Source of the DNA: an uncultured Megasphaera sp.
GTDB lineage: Bacteria; Bacillota; Negativicutes; Veillonellales; Megasphaeraceae
Assembly (NCBI GenBank): GCA_900554215.1
Contig: USGG01000003.1
Coordinates: 6,961 to 70,960 of the forward strand
Direction: 5' to 3'
Length of the DNA stretch: 64,000 nt
Numbering within the stretch: the first letter of the stretch is position 1; every line of letters begins with the position of its first letter. Below the pieces are notes generated by a model, which was given only the letters and a program-made list of their open reading frames with translations, had not been told where the DNA came from and searched no databases. The translations under genes and the position numbers were made by a program. Below are positions 1-8,832 of this stretch, in pieces.

Positions 1-1029
1 TACTTCGTCCGTTTCCAAGGTAATCCGGTCTGTCTCGCCGTTAATCGTTACGTTCGCGACGTCCACCACATTCTGCACGTTCAGCATGGCTGTTAGGATA
101 TACGCCGCCCGTACGATGACCTGTTCCGTATCGCTTTGGTTACACCATTCCTGCCGTCGGGCTTCCAGATAGCTGCTGATGGCCGCCTCGACCGCTGTCT
201 GTACGTCTGCCGGTTCATACCCTTCTTTCAGTGTAATATCCGCCGACACATTGATTTTTACATCCGTCGCCGCCGCAACGGTAACAACGTGACCGATCGG
301 CGCGATGCCGTAGCCCTTCCCCTGCGGGCTTGGGTCGATTTCATTCTGTACTTCCTCGACAAGTTCACTATCCGGGATAGCGTATTGGCTATTCAAGATA
401 ACCAGCTTTACCGTCCCGCCGCCGTTCCAGCAGCGGTATACCTTCACACCGCCGATGCCGGGAAGAGCCAAGACTTTTTCTTTGTAATCGGAACCGTTTC
501 CGCCGTACGCTTTCGATTTCAACGCCGCGAAGTAGCGCAGCCGGAACGTCTCCGTGTCTTCTTCGTTCTCGCCCGGTATGATGAGTTTCGTAATCTCCGC
601 CGTCGCCAACCCCGGGATTGGATCGATAGGAACAATGCTGCCGATGCAATTATTCCCAGCAATACCTAAGGTCTCACATCGCAGTTTATACGTATGCTCC
701 GTATCATCGAGCAGTTCAATGACCTGAAAATTGACATTATCATAATTAAACCGCGATCCGATGCTGACAGCCTGAGAAAACTTTCCCTCCACTTCAGCGG
801 CCGTCGCCGGCTCCGGCGTGATGTTAAATTCTGATGCCCGCAGGATTAGGTATTCCCGGTCGGCCGTTGTGGCAAAGGTCTGTTTTAGGATAACCTGGGC
901 CATGATATACGCCTCTGCCAATTCAATCGCCGCCGGGGCACAGGCATCGTAAATAATGCTGCCCTCGCGCCGGTCAAACTGCGGCGATACCGTATCAAGC
1001 ATGCGTTTGATGATGCGTTCGCTCGTCAT
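1..1029 (-). CDS. Baseplate J-like protein (XkdT type), C-terminus outside window
   Basis: Contractile-tail baseplate wedge protein of the Baseplate_J family. The frame is open from the ATG at 1029 to the window edge (343 codons, no stop), so only the C-terminus is missing. It begins MTSERIIKRMLDTVSPQFDR, followed by the family's typical REGSIIYDACAPAAIEL stretch. Further on come a GEDEEDTETFRLRYFAAL segment and a GGVKVYRCWNGGGTVKLVI strand pair typical of gpJ/XkdT. A GAGG Shine-Dalgarno overlaps the stop of the gene before it, 4 bp upstream. It follows the XkdS-like gene exactly as in PBSX. Confidence 0.9.
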   Translation of the reverse strand, partial: MTSERIIKRMLDTVSPQFDRREGSIIYDACAPAAIELAEAYIMAQVILKQTFATTADREYLILRASEFNITPEPATAAEVEGKFSQAVSIGSRFNYDNVNFQVIELLDDTEHTYKLRCETLGIAGNNCIGSIVPIDPIPGLATAEITKLIIPGENEEDTETFRLRYFAALKSKAYGGNGSDYKEKVLALPGIGGVKVYRCWNGGGTVKLVILNSQYAIPDSELVEEVQNEIDPSPQGKGYGIAPIGHVVTVAAATDVKINVSADITLKEGYEPADVQTAVEAAISSYLEARRQEWCNQSDTEQVIVRAAYILTAMLNVQNVVDVANVTINGETDRITLETDEV

Positions 1030-1033
1030 ATCC

Positions 1034-1459
1034 TCATACAATACCCTTCACCTCCTTACTTGCATTTATCGCGCCGTAAATCGTATCAACACAAAACACC
1101 GCCAGGACATCGCCCCCGTTGTTGGAAAATTCAAAGTCATGCACATTCGTAATCCTGTCGTCATTGAGCAGGGCTTCCTCGATGCGGCGCTGCAGTTCCG
1201 CATACACATAGGGAATAGGTTGGCCGAATAAATCTTCCAGCTCAATACCGTAATTCCAGCTGTAAATAATGTATTTATACCGTTCCGTATTGAGTATCTT
1301 GTAAACAGCCTGACGCATAGCTTTTAGCTCGTCACAGTAGCCGCGAATCTGGCTGTCTTTATCGTATTCGAGGTTATACGTCTGCGATGGTTCCGTATAC
1401 GTCGATACCTCGGCTATTACTGTCGTATTGGAATCTGGCAGTAGTAAATTCGTCGTCAA
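1034..1459 (-). CDS. XkdS-like baseplate protein (DUF2634)
   Basis: 141-residue protein of the DUF2634/XkdS family, a small baseplate wedge component comparable to gp25-like proteins. The central part (ERYKYIIYSWNYGIELEDLF) is the family's most recognisable segment, followed by a helix of the RRIEEALLNDDRI type and a C-terminal beta region. Its start overlaps the stop of the XkdR-like gene by 4 bp, which suggests translational coupling. Position between the XkdR-like and XkdT-like genes matches the PBSX baseplate order. Confidence 0.87.
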   Translation of the reverse strand: MTTNLLLPDSNTTVIAEVSTYTEPSQTYNLEYDKDSQIRGYCDELKAMRQAVYKILNTERYKYIIYSWNYGIELEDLFGQPIPYVYAELQRRIEEALLNDDRITNVHDFEFSNNGGDVLAVFCVDTIYGAINASKEVKGIV

Positions 1460-1875
1460 TCACTGCACCCCCTATCCGGGTTGTCGTACCGGTCAATGGC
1501 AATAAACCGCTGTCCGCCCGATTCTCGCAGTAAAATAACCTTATCGCCAACGGCCAGACCGTTATGCACGAGGTAGGTCTTGCGGCCGGCATAGCCGTGA
1601 TGATGGCTGGCATATTCGGCGTAACCGCTACCGCCGGCGGCGTCTTCAGTCTGATGGTCAACGGTCATATCAACGGACCATTCCGACGTATTTTTCGTCA
1701 AAACAATATCGTCGCTTTCTAAAACGTATTTGTTTTCGATACGGACACGCAAAGGGCTGATGTCAATGACTTCACCGATGATGACGTCGGCCATCACCAC
1801 CGCCGCATTGGTCTCCATGACGATTTGCTTAATCAGTTCTATCAGTTTTGTATAGTCGGATTCCATTTCCATCAC
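1456..1875 (-). CDS. XkdR-like protein (DUF2577)
   Basis: 139-residue DUF2577 protein, a baseplate or tail-hub accessory of PBSX-type phages. It has an N-terminal helix, an OB-like beta region (VIIGEVIDISPLRVRIENKY) and a C-terminal strand region with GLAVGDKVILLRESGGQRF. A His-rich stretch (ASHHHGYAGR) sits in the middle. Two ATGs occur close together at the start; the first overlaps the stop of the upstream hub gene by 4 bp and is preferred. Function is inferred from family and gene order. Confidence 0.83.
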   Translation of the reverse strand: MMEMESDYTKLIELIKQIVMETNAAVVMADVIIGEVIDISPLRVRIENKYVLESDDIVLTKNTSEWSVDMTVDHQTEDAAGGSGYAEYASHHHGYAGRKTYLVHNGLAVGDKVILLRESGGQRFIAIDRYDNPDRGCSD

Positions 1876-3434
1876 CTGCTCATATGGATAATCTCTGTCG
1901 GCGCTTCGCCGTTATGCCAGGCATAATTGGCGTCTCCGTACTTCATGGCATAGCCGTTGGAGCTGCTGTTGCCAAAGCAACCACCGGCGCCGTCGGCAAT
2001 GACGGCATGATTACGGTCGCCGTAGAGTAGTATATCGCCCTTGCTGGCATATCCTGTGAAGGATTCGATCTGATATCCTTTGCCCTCCAGCTTGCTGCAT
2101 AACGTCCCCGTATCGGTTACGCCGGCATCATAACATTCCTTCAAATCAGCATTGTAATACGATCCGGCAGCGCATACCGTATCGACGCAGCCCTCGCTGC
2201 CGTAGGGGCTGACGCGGCCTTCGCAGGCCGCAAACGCCGTATCGACTTGGTTCGGGTCGGCCGTACCGTTGTACGTATAGCTGCCTCCTGTCGTGTTTGT
2301 CTGGGTTTTCGTTTTCTTTGCCTCCTGAATCTGCTGCAATACGGCCGTATCGTTGTTGATTTTGATTTCATACTGCGCGGGCGGCTCATAGTACATGACG
2401 TCCATATCCATGCTGTGCCGACCGTTGACAAAGGTATGCGTCACATTCTGCACGACATAGTAGTTATTCAACTCGATGTCGCCCAGTGAAAGATTGATAT
2501 ACACGCTGCTGCCGCCACGAACCCGCACGTCGCCGATAACGCCTTTTAAACGTATATCCCGTGTCTTGCGGTTCTTCGTCGTGATGATATGCTGTGCCCG
2601 ATCCATGGCGTTCGCCGTCTTATCGTCCGGCTTCATCAGATACTGCAGCCGTCCCCATTCTTTCACGTGGGCCTCGTCAACGACAACGCCCGTGCGTACC
2701 AGCGTCGTACCGACAGCTCCCGGCGCTTCACGGACAACTTTGACGTAGTTATACGTATCCTTATCGATAGAGGTTCGGTAGCTGTAATTTTGCAGGCATT
2801 CAGCATCAATGTAGATGTCCGTTTTCATGGCCTGCAACGATTTCAGCATAATCTTGCCGCCATCGTCGTAAATAAAATACGGCGTATGCTGCGGCAGATT
2901 GATGATTGTGAGGTCTAGGGCTTTCATGAGTATATCTGCCAGCGTCTTGTTATCTTCCAGCCGCTTTGGGATGACATACTGCGTATTATCGAGATCGCCG
3001 ACGGTCAGCCCGTAGTCGTTGGCAATGTTTTGCAATAGCTGCGTCAGCGTCCAGTTACGGTATACGTAGCAGTCCTTATTCTTGAGATAGCGGAGCTGGT
3101 CATACGCTAACACGCGGATCTCTTCATTCTTATCCCGGTCTTTCTCAAAGACAAAGCCTTTGAAGACGATTTCATTATTGACTTTGAACTGGACGACGTT
3201 TCCTTCTTTGAAGTCGAGTACGTCGTCTTTCAGGACCTTAAAGTCCAGCTTTGCCGGCCGGCAATCGATGCTGCGCGTCAGCTTGACCGCTTCGACAGGT
3301 TCCACTAAATACTGGTTTTCGCCGTTGATGATGACCATTTCATAGGTCAGCGGCACGGGCATATCTGTCCGGACAATCTGGTATTCCGGCTCTTGTGTCT
3401 GCGCCGTATTGGTGTTTTGCTGTTCATCGGCCAT
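1872..3434 (-). CDS. XkdQ-like tail hub protein with C-terminal NlpC/P60-like domain
   Basis: 520 residues. Residues 1 to about 370 match the XkdQ/YqbQ (gpD-like) hub that forms the base of the tail tube, including the DLDNTQYVIPKRLEDNKTLADI segment and a LysM-like N-terminal region. After a short Thr/Gly linker, residues 393-520 form a Cys-rich domain with GCVDTVC near 416 and NHAVIADGAGG near 476. A Cys early in the domain and a His in a hydrophobic strand are what NlpC/P60 or CHAP-type peptidoglycan hydrolases show. This suggests a cell-wall-cleaving tip for DNA entry. The hub assignment is firm; hydrolase activity is inferred. Confidence 0.85.
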   Translation of the reverse strand: MADEQQNTNTAQTQEPEYQIVRTDMPVPLTYEMVIINGENQYLVEPVEAVKLTRSIDCRPAKLDFKVLKDDVLDFKEGNVVQFKVNNEIVFKGFVFEKDRDKNEEIRVLAYDQLRYLKNKDCYVYRNWTLTQLLQNIANDYGLTVGDLDNTQYVIPKRLEDNKTLADILMKALDLTIINLPQHTPYFIYDDGGKIMLKSLQAMKTDIYIDAECLQNYSYRTSIDKDTYNYVKVVREAPGAVGTTLVRTGVVVDEAHVKEWGRLQYLMKPDDKTANAMDRAQHIITTKNRKTRDIRLKGVIGDVRVRGGSSVYINLSLGDIELNNYYVVQNVTHTFVNGRHSMDMDVMYYEPPAQYEIKINNDTAVLQQIQEAKKTKTQTNTTGGSYTYNGTADPNQVDTAFAACEGRVSPYGSEGCVDTVCAAGSYYNADLKECYDAGVTDTGTLCSKLEGKGYQIESFTGYASKGDILLYGDRNHAVIADGAGGCFGNSSSNGYAMKYGDANYAWHNGEAPTEIIHMSR

Positions 3435-4123
3435 CAGTGCAACACCACCTTACTAGCCGCCTGGGTTCCCAATTTGACGACCTGCCCGACAGCCAATGCA
3501 GCCGGTACGGCGATTTTATTTAGCGACGCAATGGCAAAGAGATTGCTCGTATTGCCGAGCTGCCGTTTGACAATTTGCTGCAGCGTCTGCCCCTGCGATA
3601 CCGTAACCTGTGCCGGTACGTCATGACCTGCCGTACTTCGGTCCTGCGTAACGGTTCCCTTCGTATTGCCTTCGCTGTCCGTTTTAACTTCAATACGTTT
3701 CGCGCCCCAGTCGACATATTTCTTCAAATTGACATCGGCATACATGTCATAGCCGTTGTCGGCGTCTTCTTCGATAGCGTAATCCTCCAGCGTCGCCTTT
3801 AGGTTGGTCATCGCTAACATGGTTCCATCATCTTTCATGCGCACGACAATAAACTGGAACGGCTGGCCTGACGATTTGAGCGCCTCTAGCTGATCCACAT
3901 AGTACGAAGCCTTTTGGAAGCTCATCAGCATGGACTGATTAAAGGGATAGTCGTTGTTCGGCAGCAAAAACTTAAAGGATACCTCCGTAAGGCCGGCCTG
4001 CTTGATGATATTGACTTCGCCTTTTCCCAGCAAGTCGACAGTCCGGTTCTTGTTGTTGATTTTGGTACGCATCGACGCCGGGGGAATCGGGATCTGCATC
4101 GTATCCATAAACATGTAATACAT
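3434..4123 (-). CDS. XkdP-like tail protein with C-terminal LysM domain
   Basis: 229 residues. The N-terminal part is a beta-rich tail domain beginning with PIPPASMRTKINNKNRTVDLL, as in XkdP. The last 50 residues are a LysM domain (VTVSQGQTLQQIVKRQLGN ... LNKIAVPAALAVGQVVKLG). XkdP-type proteins lie between the tape measure and hub genes and help attach the hub or baseplate, with LysM presumed to bind peptidoglycan. The gene overlaps the hub gene by one base and abuts the tape measure gene, so all three are probably co-translated. Confidence 0.85.
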   Translation of the reverse strand: MYYMFMDTMQIPIPPASMRTKINNKNRTVDLLGKGEVNIIKQAGLTEVSFKFLLPNNDYPFNQSMLMSFQKASYYVDQLEALKSSGQPFQFIVVRMKDDGTMLAMTNLKATLEDYAIEEDADNGYDMYADVNLKKYVDWGAKRIEVKTDSEGNTKGTVTQDRSTAGHDVPAQVTVSQGQTLQQIVKRQLGNTSNLFAIASLNKIAVPAALAVGQVVKLGTQAASKVVLH

Positions 4124-6138
4124 TACGTCTTCACCCCTTCCTGATGAATCGCCATGGCTTCCTGAATCCCTTTAACCAGATTGCTTGTCATGCCGTCAAT
4201 ATCGATGTCAGAGGCCACATTATTCTGGTTTTCTACGGTAATGTTGATGTGCTGTTGTTGCCATTCGGAAATGACCTGCTGAATCGCCGAATCGCGCAGC
4301 TCCTGAATTTCAGCGTCGGTCATTTCGAGGGCATTAGCCATACGTTCCGTATTATCCGCCGTCCGCTTAGCGTTTTTCTTATTTTCTGCTGCATCCGGAT
4401 CGTAATGCGATGCCGGCGTGATTTTACTGGTATCGTAAACCTCCGGGATAGCCTGCTTTACAGCATCCGTCATCCCCCCTAACCAGTCGCTGGCTCCGAT
4501 GCCATAGGCGGCTTCAGCGGCGTCATTTGCGCTATCTTGCGTAAACGGATTGATATGCCAGGCGGCGCCAGCAATATCTTTACGCTGTGCCGTTAAACTG
4601 GAGGCGCTGACCGATTCGATATTCATGCCCGGTATCTTATTGACGATACCGATAATGTCGTTGACAGCTTGAGCTATATAGCCCACAATGCCGTTCCAAA
4701 TGTCGACGAACAGATTGTACGTAGCCGCCGCCGGGTCTTGAAATACACTGCCTAAAAAATTAGCGAAAGCAATAAAGCCGTTGGCAACGGCTTTGATGAT
4801 ATTCAGGATACTTGTACCCATCCAGGCAAAGGCCCCAAAGATAAGCCCCGTCGCGGAAACGCTCGTGCCGGCAAAGTAGTTGACCGCCGCTACAGCCAAA
4901 TAAAAAATACCGATAAGGACGACGATCGCCCCGATGATCCACGTTACAGGACACATAGCCAAGGCCGCATTAAAGCCTTCCTGCGCCAACGTTAGGGCAA
5001 TAATGGCCGCCGTTTCTGCCCAGTCGGCGATGGTCTTCACGCCTGTCGCCGCGGCGGCAATGCCCATTTGACCTGCGCTGACGAGGGCGTTCAGCCCGAC
5101 GTATAAAAGCGCCAGCCCTAAGGCCCCTAACGCAGCCTCTGCCGCCCAAGCATGGGTATTGAAGAAATCTCCGACATAAGAAATAGCCCCGACAGCCGTA
5201 TCCATAAACCATTGAATGCCCCCGACAGCTGCGTAGAACATCGGCGCGACCGTTTCAATGCCCCATTCGATGTTATTGACAAAGAACCGGACGCCGTCGC
5301 TGTTCGCCAAATCGTTCAGCCTGGTAAATACAGGCGCGAAAGACCGCAAGGCAATGTTCGTCAGCTCCGTAAAGTGGTCGCCCCAGCGTTTCGGCATGGT
5401 CGCAAACTGGGCGTTGATTTCATCCATATTGTTTAAGATGGCGTTGCGTATGACATCCGCCGTTACTTCCCCGTCAGCGGCCAACTGTTTCAGTGCACCG
5501 CGAGGAACGCCCATCTCTTTGGCAATCATGTTTTCAATAATCGGCGCGTTTTCGGCGATGCTGCGGAACTCGTCGCCCTGCAGCTGCCCCGACGCTAAGC
5601 CCTGCGTCAGCTGCAGCATGGCGTCCCGTTGATTCTGTTTATTCGTACCGCCGATGACGAAGAGTTTCTGGATGCCTTCCATAAACCGCGTCGCTTCCCT
5701 AGGGTCGGGAAACGCGTCGTGCGCACTTAACGATAACTGTGATACGGCCCTGGCCATATCCAGGTAGCCGCCGCGGGCACGCTGAGCCGATTCGAAGATC
5801 ATCTCATTTAAATATGCGACGTTCTCTTGCGAACCGGCTACAAGGTTCAGCCGCGCCTGTATACCGGCATATTCATCAGCAGTACTGACCAGATTATTGA
5901 GACCGTTAGAAATAGCCTCAATACCTTGCATGGCCGCGCTGGCCAGGAAACTACCGGCAAAGACGCTTTTCAGCATGCTGAATTTAGAAGAAGCCAGCTC
6001 CGCCGAATCCCCAGCTACACGGGCCGCGCCGGACACTTCATCAAGCCGCCTGGCAACGGTATTCGATGCCTGGCTGATGCGATCCAGTACCGGCGAAAAT
6101 CCATCGCGCAGACGGATATAGTTTTCAATCGTTGCCAT
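4123..6138 (-). CDS. Tail tape measure protein
   Basis: 671 residues, setting tail length and forming the channel for DNA ejection. The N-terminal third carries the tape measure domain signature, including the LTQGLASGQLQGDEFRSIAE and MAKEMGVPRGALKQLAADGE type motifs. The middle has several long hydrophobic segments (for example AALGALGLALLYVGLNALVS and WIIGAIVVLIGIFYLAVAAV) that could insert into the host membrane. The C-terminal 150 residues are helical and charged. 671 residues implies a fairly short tail. Its Shine-Dalgarno (AGGAGG) lies inside the end of the frameshifted chaperone reading frame. Confidence 0.92.
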   Translation of the reverse strand: MATIENYIRLRDGFSPVLDRISQASNTVARRLDEVSGAARVAGDSAELASSKFSMLKSVFAGSFLASAAMQGIEAISNGLNNLVSTADEYAGIQARLNLVAGSQENVAYLNEMIFESAQRARGGYLDMARAVSQLSLSAHDAFPDPREATRFMEGIQKLFVIGGTNKQNQRDAMLQLTQGLASGQLQGDEFRSIAENAPIIENMIAKEMGVPRGALKQLAADGEVTADVIRNAILNNMDEINAQFATMPKRWGDHFTELTNIALRSFAPVFTRLNDLANSDGVRFFVNNIEWGIETVAPMFYAAVGGIQWFMDTAVGAISYVGDFFNTHAWAAEAALGALGLALLYVGLNALVSAGQMGIAAAATGVKTIADWAETAAIIALTLAQEGFNAALAMCPVTWIIGAIVVLIGIFYLAVAAVNYFAGTSVSATGLIFGAFAWMGTSILNIIKAVANGFIAFANFLGSVFQDPAAATYNLFVDIWNGIVGYIAQAVNDIIGIVNKIPGMNIESVSASSLTAQRKDIAGAAWHINPFTQDSANDAAEAAYGIGASDWLGGMTDAVKQAIPEVYDTSKITPASHYDPDAAENKKNAKRTADNTERMANALEMTDAEIQELRDSAIQQVISEWQQQHINITVENQNNVASDIDIDGMTSNLVKGIQEAMAIHQEGVKT

Positions 6139-6141
6139 AGG

Positions 6142-6752
6142 TTACCTCCTTTTCCGTGCCTCTTCCATTGCCTTTTTCTCTGCCTTGGCATATTCCTGAC
6201 AACAGGCATACACAAAGGCCCTCTCTTCTTCAGACAGGGCCCGCAACTCATTGGGCAGGATATGCAGCTTTACGAGGGCAAAATACGCCAGAGTCGTTTC
6301 AGCGTCTTTTGCCCGGATTAGTTTTTTACGGCTTTGATTTTATCTTCCATACCGGATTTAAAATCACTGGCTTCCGATGCAGCCAGATATAAATCCATCA
6401 GCTCGCCTGGCGTCAGTAAATCTTTCAGCAACGCCTCCGCCCCAATGACGCCGCGGTTCGTCTGCAATGCTTCATCGTTCAGATTGGGAAACACGACGCT
6501 TTTCAACGTAAAATCTACATTGAATTTATCCCGGTCAAACACCGTTTTATACTCCCGCGTGCCCTTTACCGGTACGTTCTTCGTGCACCGTTTCTGCAAG
6601 TCGTCGATTTCATCGTTCGTCAGAGCCCGCAGCTCCCATTCGATGGGGTCACCGTTTGCGTCGACAAAGCGCTTCGACGCTACGTATTTTACGGGCTCTT
6701 TAGCGATTTCATTTTCCTTAAAAAATGCGCTCAGTGTCTTTGCTTCACTCAT
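6142..6752 (-). CDS. Tail assembly chaperone, long form made by -1 frameshift
   Basis: If ribosomes slip back one base at the A AAA AAC heptamer (6327-6321), translation continues for 59 more codons to a TAA at 6144-6142. The result is a protein of about 203 residues equivalent to phage GT. The extension begins LIRAKDAETTLAYFALVKLH and ends with a very basic helix (EKKAMEEARKRR). It has no good independent start, stays open exactly to the tape measure gene, and has normal codon use. The long form normally recruits tube subunits. Frameshifting is inferred from the signal and arrangement, which are unusually clear. Confidence 0.85.
6276..6327 (-). promoter_or_regulatory. -1 programmed ribosomal frameshift signal
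   Basis: On the minus strand the heptamer A AAA AAC occupies 6327-6321 in the correct phase (codons GTA AAA AAC, then the stop TAA). Six bases (TAATCC) separate it from a hairpin at 6314-6276. The hairpin has an outer stem GGGCAAAA/TTTTGCCC, a one-by-one G/A internal mismatch and an inner stem ACGC/GCGT. Heptamer type, spacer length and a 12-bp stimulatory stem all fit the canonical bacterial -1 frameshift design. Confidence 0.85.
6318..6752 (-). CDS. Tail assembly chaperone, short form (XkdN-like)
   Basis: 144-residue XkdN-family protein, the phage G equivalent, which coats the tape measure during tail assembly. It starts MSEAKTLSAFFKENEIAKE and ends GMEDKIKAVKN just after a slippery heptamer. 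A Shine-Dalgarno (AGGAGG) precedes the ATG at 6752. Its place between tube and tape measure genes is diagnostic. The zero-frame stop at 6320-6318 follows the slip site immediately, so most ribosomes should make this short form. Confidence 0.9.
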   Translation of the reverse strand: MSEAKTLSAFFKENEIAKEPVKYVASKRFVDANGDPIEWELRALTNDEIDDLQKRCTKNVPVKGTREYKTVFDRDKFNVDFTLKSVVFPNLNDEALQTNRGVIGAEALLKDLLTPGELMDLYLAASEASDFKSGMEDKIKAVKN

Positions 6753-6764
6753 CTATATTTCCTC

Positions 6765-7247
6765 CTATGCTTGCATACCGTCCAGTAACGTAAATTTTTC
6801 CGGAATCTGAATTCCTTCAAAGGTGAAGGATATTTCATCTTCCAGCCAGTCGCCGTCGGCGTCAAACGCCGCAACGGTCGTTTTATCAATGTTGCAGTTC
6901 GTCAAAATAACCGTGCGCCGTCCTGCTTTGGCCGTCGGGTCTTCATTGGAAATCTGCATGTCAAAATACGTATCTACGCCGTTATTGACAAAATCCATAA
7001 TCATGTCGTCAAATACAGACGTATTCTTATAGATCCGCAACGTGCCGCTTCCTTTGGCCCCGACGGCCTTATTGCCTTTGAGCAGGCGCCCCAGGATAGG
7101 CACTTCCTTCTTGTCCTTCTCGATCGTCGCGTTCAACGATTTGGCCTGGAACAGCAAGTATCTGTTTCCACTAATCGTCACATACGCCGACGCCAGTTTC
7201 GCCGAAATGACGTCTCCAGCGAACATGGTGCGAATTGCATCTGGCAT
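6765..7247 (-). CDS. Tail tube protein (XkdM-like)
   Basis: 160-residue contractile-tail inner tube protein of the XkdM/DUF2001 family. It begins MPDAIRTMFAGDVISAKLAS and has the alternating beta-strand pattern of the tube fold, with a KEVPILGRLLKGNKAVGAKG loop typical of the family. The length matches XkdM. It lies directly downstream of the sheath gene and upstream of the chaperone. A good Shine-Dalgarno precedes 7247. Confidence 0.92.
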   Translation of the reverse strand: MPDAIRTMFAGDVISAKLASAYVTISGNRYLLFQAKSLNATIEKDKKEVPILGRLLKGNKAVGAKGSGTLRIYKNTSVFDDMIMDFVNNGVDTYFDMQISNEDPTAKAGRRTVILTNCNIDKTTVAAFDADGDWLEDEISFTFEGIQIPEKFTLLDGMQA

Positions 7248-7263
7248 ATGTCTTACCTCCCTT

Positions 7264-8619
7264 CTATGCTACGTAAATCGTGCAGTACAGCTTTTCCATG
7301 CAGACCGTCGGCTGGATTTCAAAGGTCCACAAGACAGAATCTTTGGAATCACCCTGCATCGGAACAGGCAGATCGTCAGCCACGAAGTTCTGAATAGCGC
7401 GTACTTTCTGGTAATTTTCAAAGAGTGCCACGCCGTCGTTCCAAAGAGCCAGCCTGCCCTGATCGTCATTCTGCACTTTGCCGAGATACGTCCGGTTAAA
7501 CAGCCGCGCCAGGTCAATGGCCGAATTATCCAGCACGCGGATGACCTGATTGAAGGAAAAGTCTTCGTTCTTGTCCTTCGTAAATTCCGTGAATGTGTTG
7601 ATGTCCTTCAGCACCCGCGTGTCGCCCTCCACGTTGCCGCTGACGGCGTCCGTGACGTTATGGAACATCAAGAGGCCGTCCGTAATAGCCTGTTCCAATT
7701 CGTACTGCTTATATGCCGTATTGACCGTATACTCGCCGTCGTAGATCTTATTCGTGCAGCTGGCGTTGATCGCGCAGCTTGCCTCGGCCCCGGTCAGCCA
7801 GTAGACGAGACTGCCCGGTTCTGCGCCGGCGTCGGTTACATTATTTTTGATAGAAATAACGCCTTCATAGTTGGCGTCTTCCTTGTTGTATAAGATAACC
7901 TGGAATTTAGCCCCCGAATCTTCCCTGCAGCGTTTGACAAAGTTAATCAACAGCGACTGAATCGCCGAGTCAGTACCGGCATAGCCCAGGCAGTTAAAGT
8001 AATACGGCTCGATGAGTTCAATGTAATCCTGATAATTAGCTGTTGTAACCTCTGAACCATTTGTGCCGTCTGCAAGAGGTGTCGATGCCGTCGCGGTCAG
8101 CGCGCCGGTCTTGATAAATTTGACATAATCATTTGCCGTCAAATCCTCTCCGGTGGCGACATTATCTTGTTTATCGACAGCTTTCAGCACACCGTCCGTT
8201 TTTAAGTACGTCGTGACGATGAACTTGCCCTCATGGTCTACGTCGTCCTGAATGGCGACGGACAAGTCGTTGCCGCGAACTCCCGGATACAAGGCTTCGG
8301 CAATCTCATTTTTGGCCTTTTCGCCGTCGCTGTTCAGACGATAAAAATACCCCGTCTTCAGGTTAATAAACAGGTCGCGCAGGGCCTTCATCTTGTCGTG
8401 CCCGTAATCATAGCCGAAAATCTGCTGGCAGTCCGTCTGAAATGTATCCGCATCGACGCGGAAAATCTGATCGGCTGGCCCCCAGTCGAGCTCAAGAGCC
8501 ATCGTGCCGTAGCCGCGGTCGGCAATGTCGACAGACGCCCGTTCCTTGCTGACAAAATTGATATACGTACCTGGCAGCTTCTTGTTCTGAAACAACCAGA
8601 TACCGCCTCCTAATGCCAT
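7264..8619 (-). CDS. Tail sheath protein (XkdK-like)
   Basis: 451-residue contractile sheath subunit, the usual length for XkdK-type sheaths. The N-terminus (MALGGGIWLFQNKKLPGTYI) is the family's typical start. The middle carries the subtilisin-like sheath domain (KFQVILYNKEDANYEGVISI, YWLTGAEASCAINAS). The C-terminus shows the beta-strand handshake region (WTFEIQPTVCMEKLYCTIYV). It establishes that this prophage is a myovirus. Confidence 0.95.
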   Translation of the reverse strand: MALGGGIWLFQNKKLPGTYINFVSKERASVDIADRGYGTMALELDWGPADQIFRVDADTFQTDCQQIFGYDYGHDKMKALRDLFINLKTGYFYRLNSDGEKAKNEIAEALYPGVRGNDLSVAIQDDVDHEGKFIVTTYLKTDGVLKAVDKQDNVATGEDLTANDYVKFIKTGALTATASTPLADGTNGSEVTTANYQDYIELIEPYYFNCLGYAGTDSAIQSLLINFVKRCREDSGAKFQVILYNKEDANYEGVISIKNNVTDAGAEPGSLVYWLTGAEASCAINASCTNKIYDGEYTVNTAYKQYELEQAITDGLLMFHNVTDAVSGNVEGDTRVLKDINTFTEFTKDKNEDFSFNQVIRVLDNSAIDLARLFNRTYLGKVQNDDQGRLALWNDGVALFENYQKVRAIQNFVADDLPVPMQGDSKDSVLWTFEIQPTVCMEKLYCTIYVA

Positions 8620-8634
8620 ATCTGTTTCCCTCCC

Positions 8635-8832
8635 TTACGGATTCACTGTCCGTACGACAGGACGCATCAGCGCCCCTTGAATAATCTTGTCAATGTCGGC
8701 ATGCGTATACTGCTGGCCTTCTTCCAGTTCACAGCATAGTAAGTCAGCATACCGCCTGTATTTCTTCGATTTTACGATTGTCACGGCGTCGAATGTAGCT
8801 TCTGGCGCCATTGTAATGGTTTCCTCATTCAT
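8635..8832 (-). CDS. Small phage protein between tail terminator and sheath genes
   Basis: 65 residues starting MNEETITMAPEATFDAVTIV at an ATG at 8832. That start overlaps the end of the upstream gene by 8 bp and has an AGGGAGAG Shine-Dalgarno, so the in-frame ATG further upstream is not favoured. The protein is acidic at its N-terminus and basic in the middle (VKSKKYRRYADLL). I do not recognise a domain; comparable small genes occur just before the sheath gene in PBSX-like phages. Confidence 0.7.
   Translation of the reverse strand: MNEETITMAPEATFDAVTIVKSKKYRRYADLLCCELEEGQQYTHADIDKIIQGALMRPVVRTVNP

Noticed and set aside
7042..7893. 283-codon open frame on the plus strand antisense to the sheath gene
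   Set aside because: It mirrors the sheath coding sequence, has no ribosome site and shows no family traits; the sheath reading frame on the other strand is clear.
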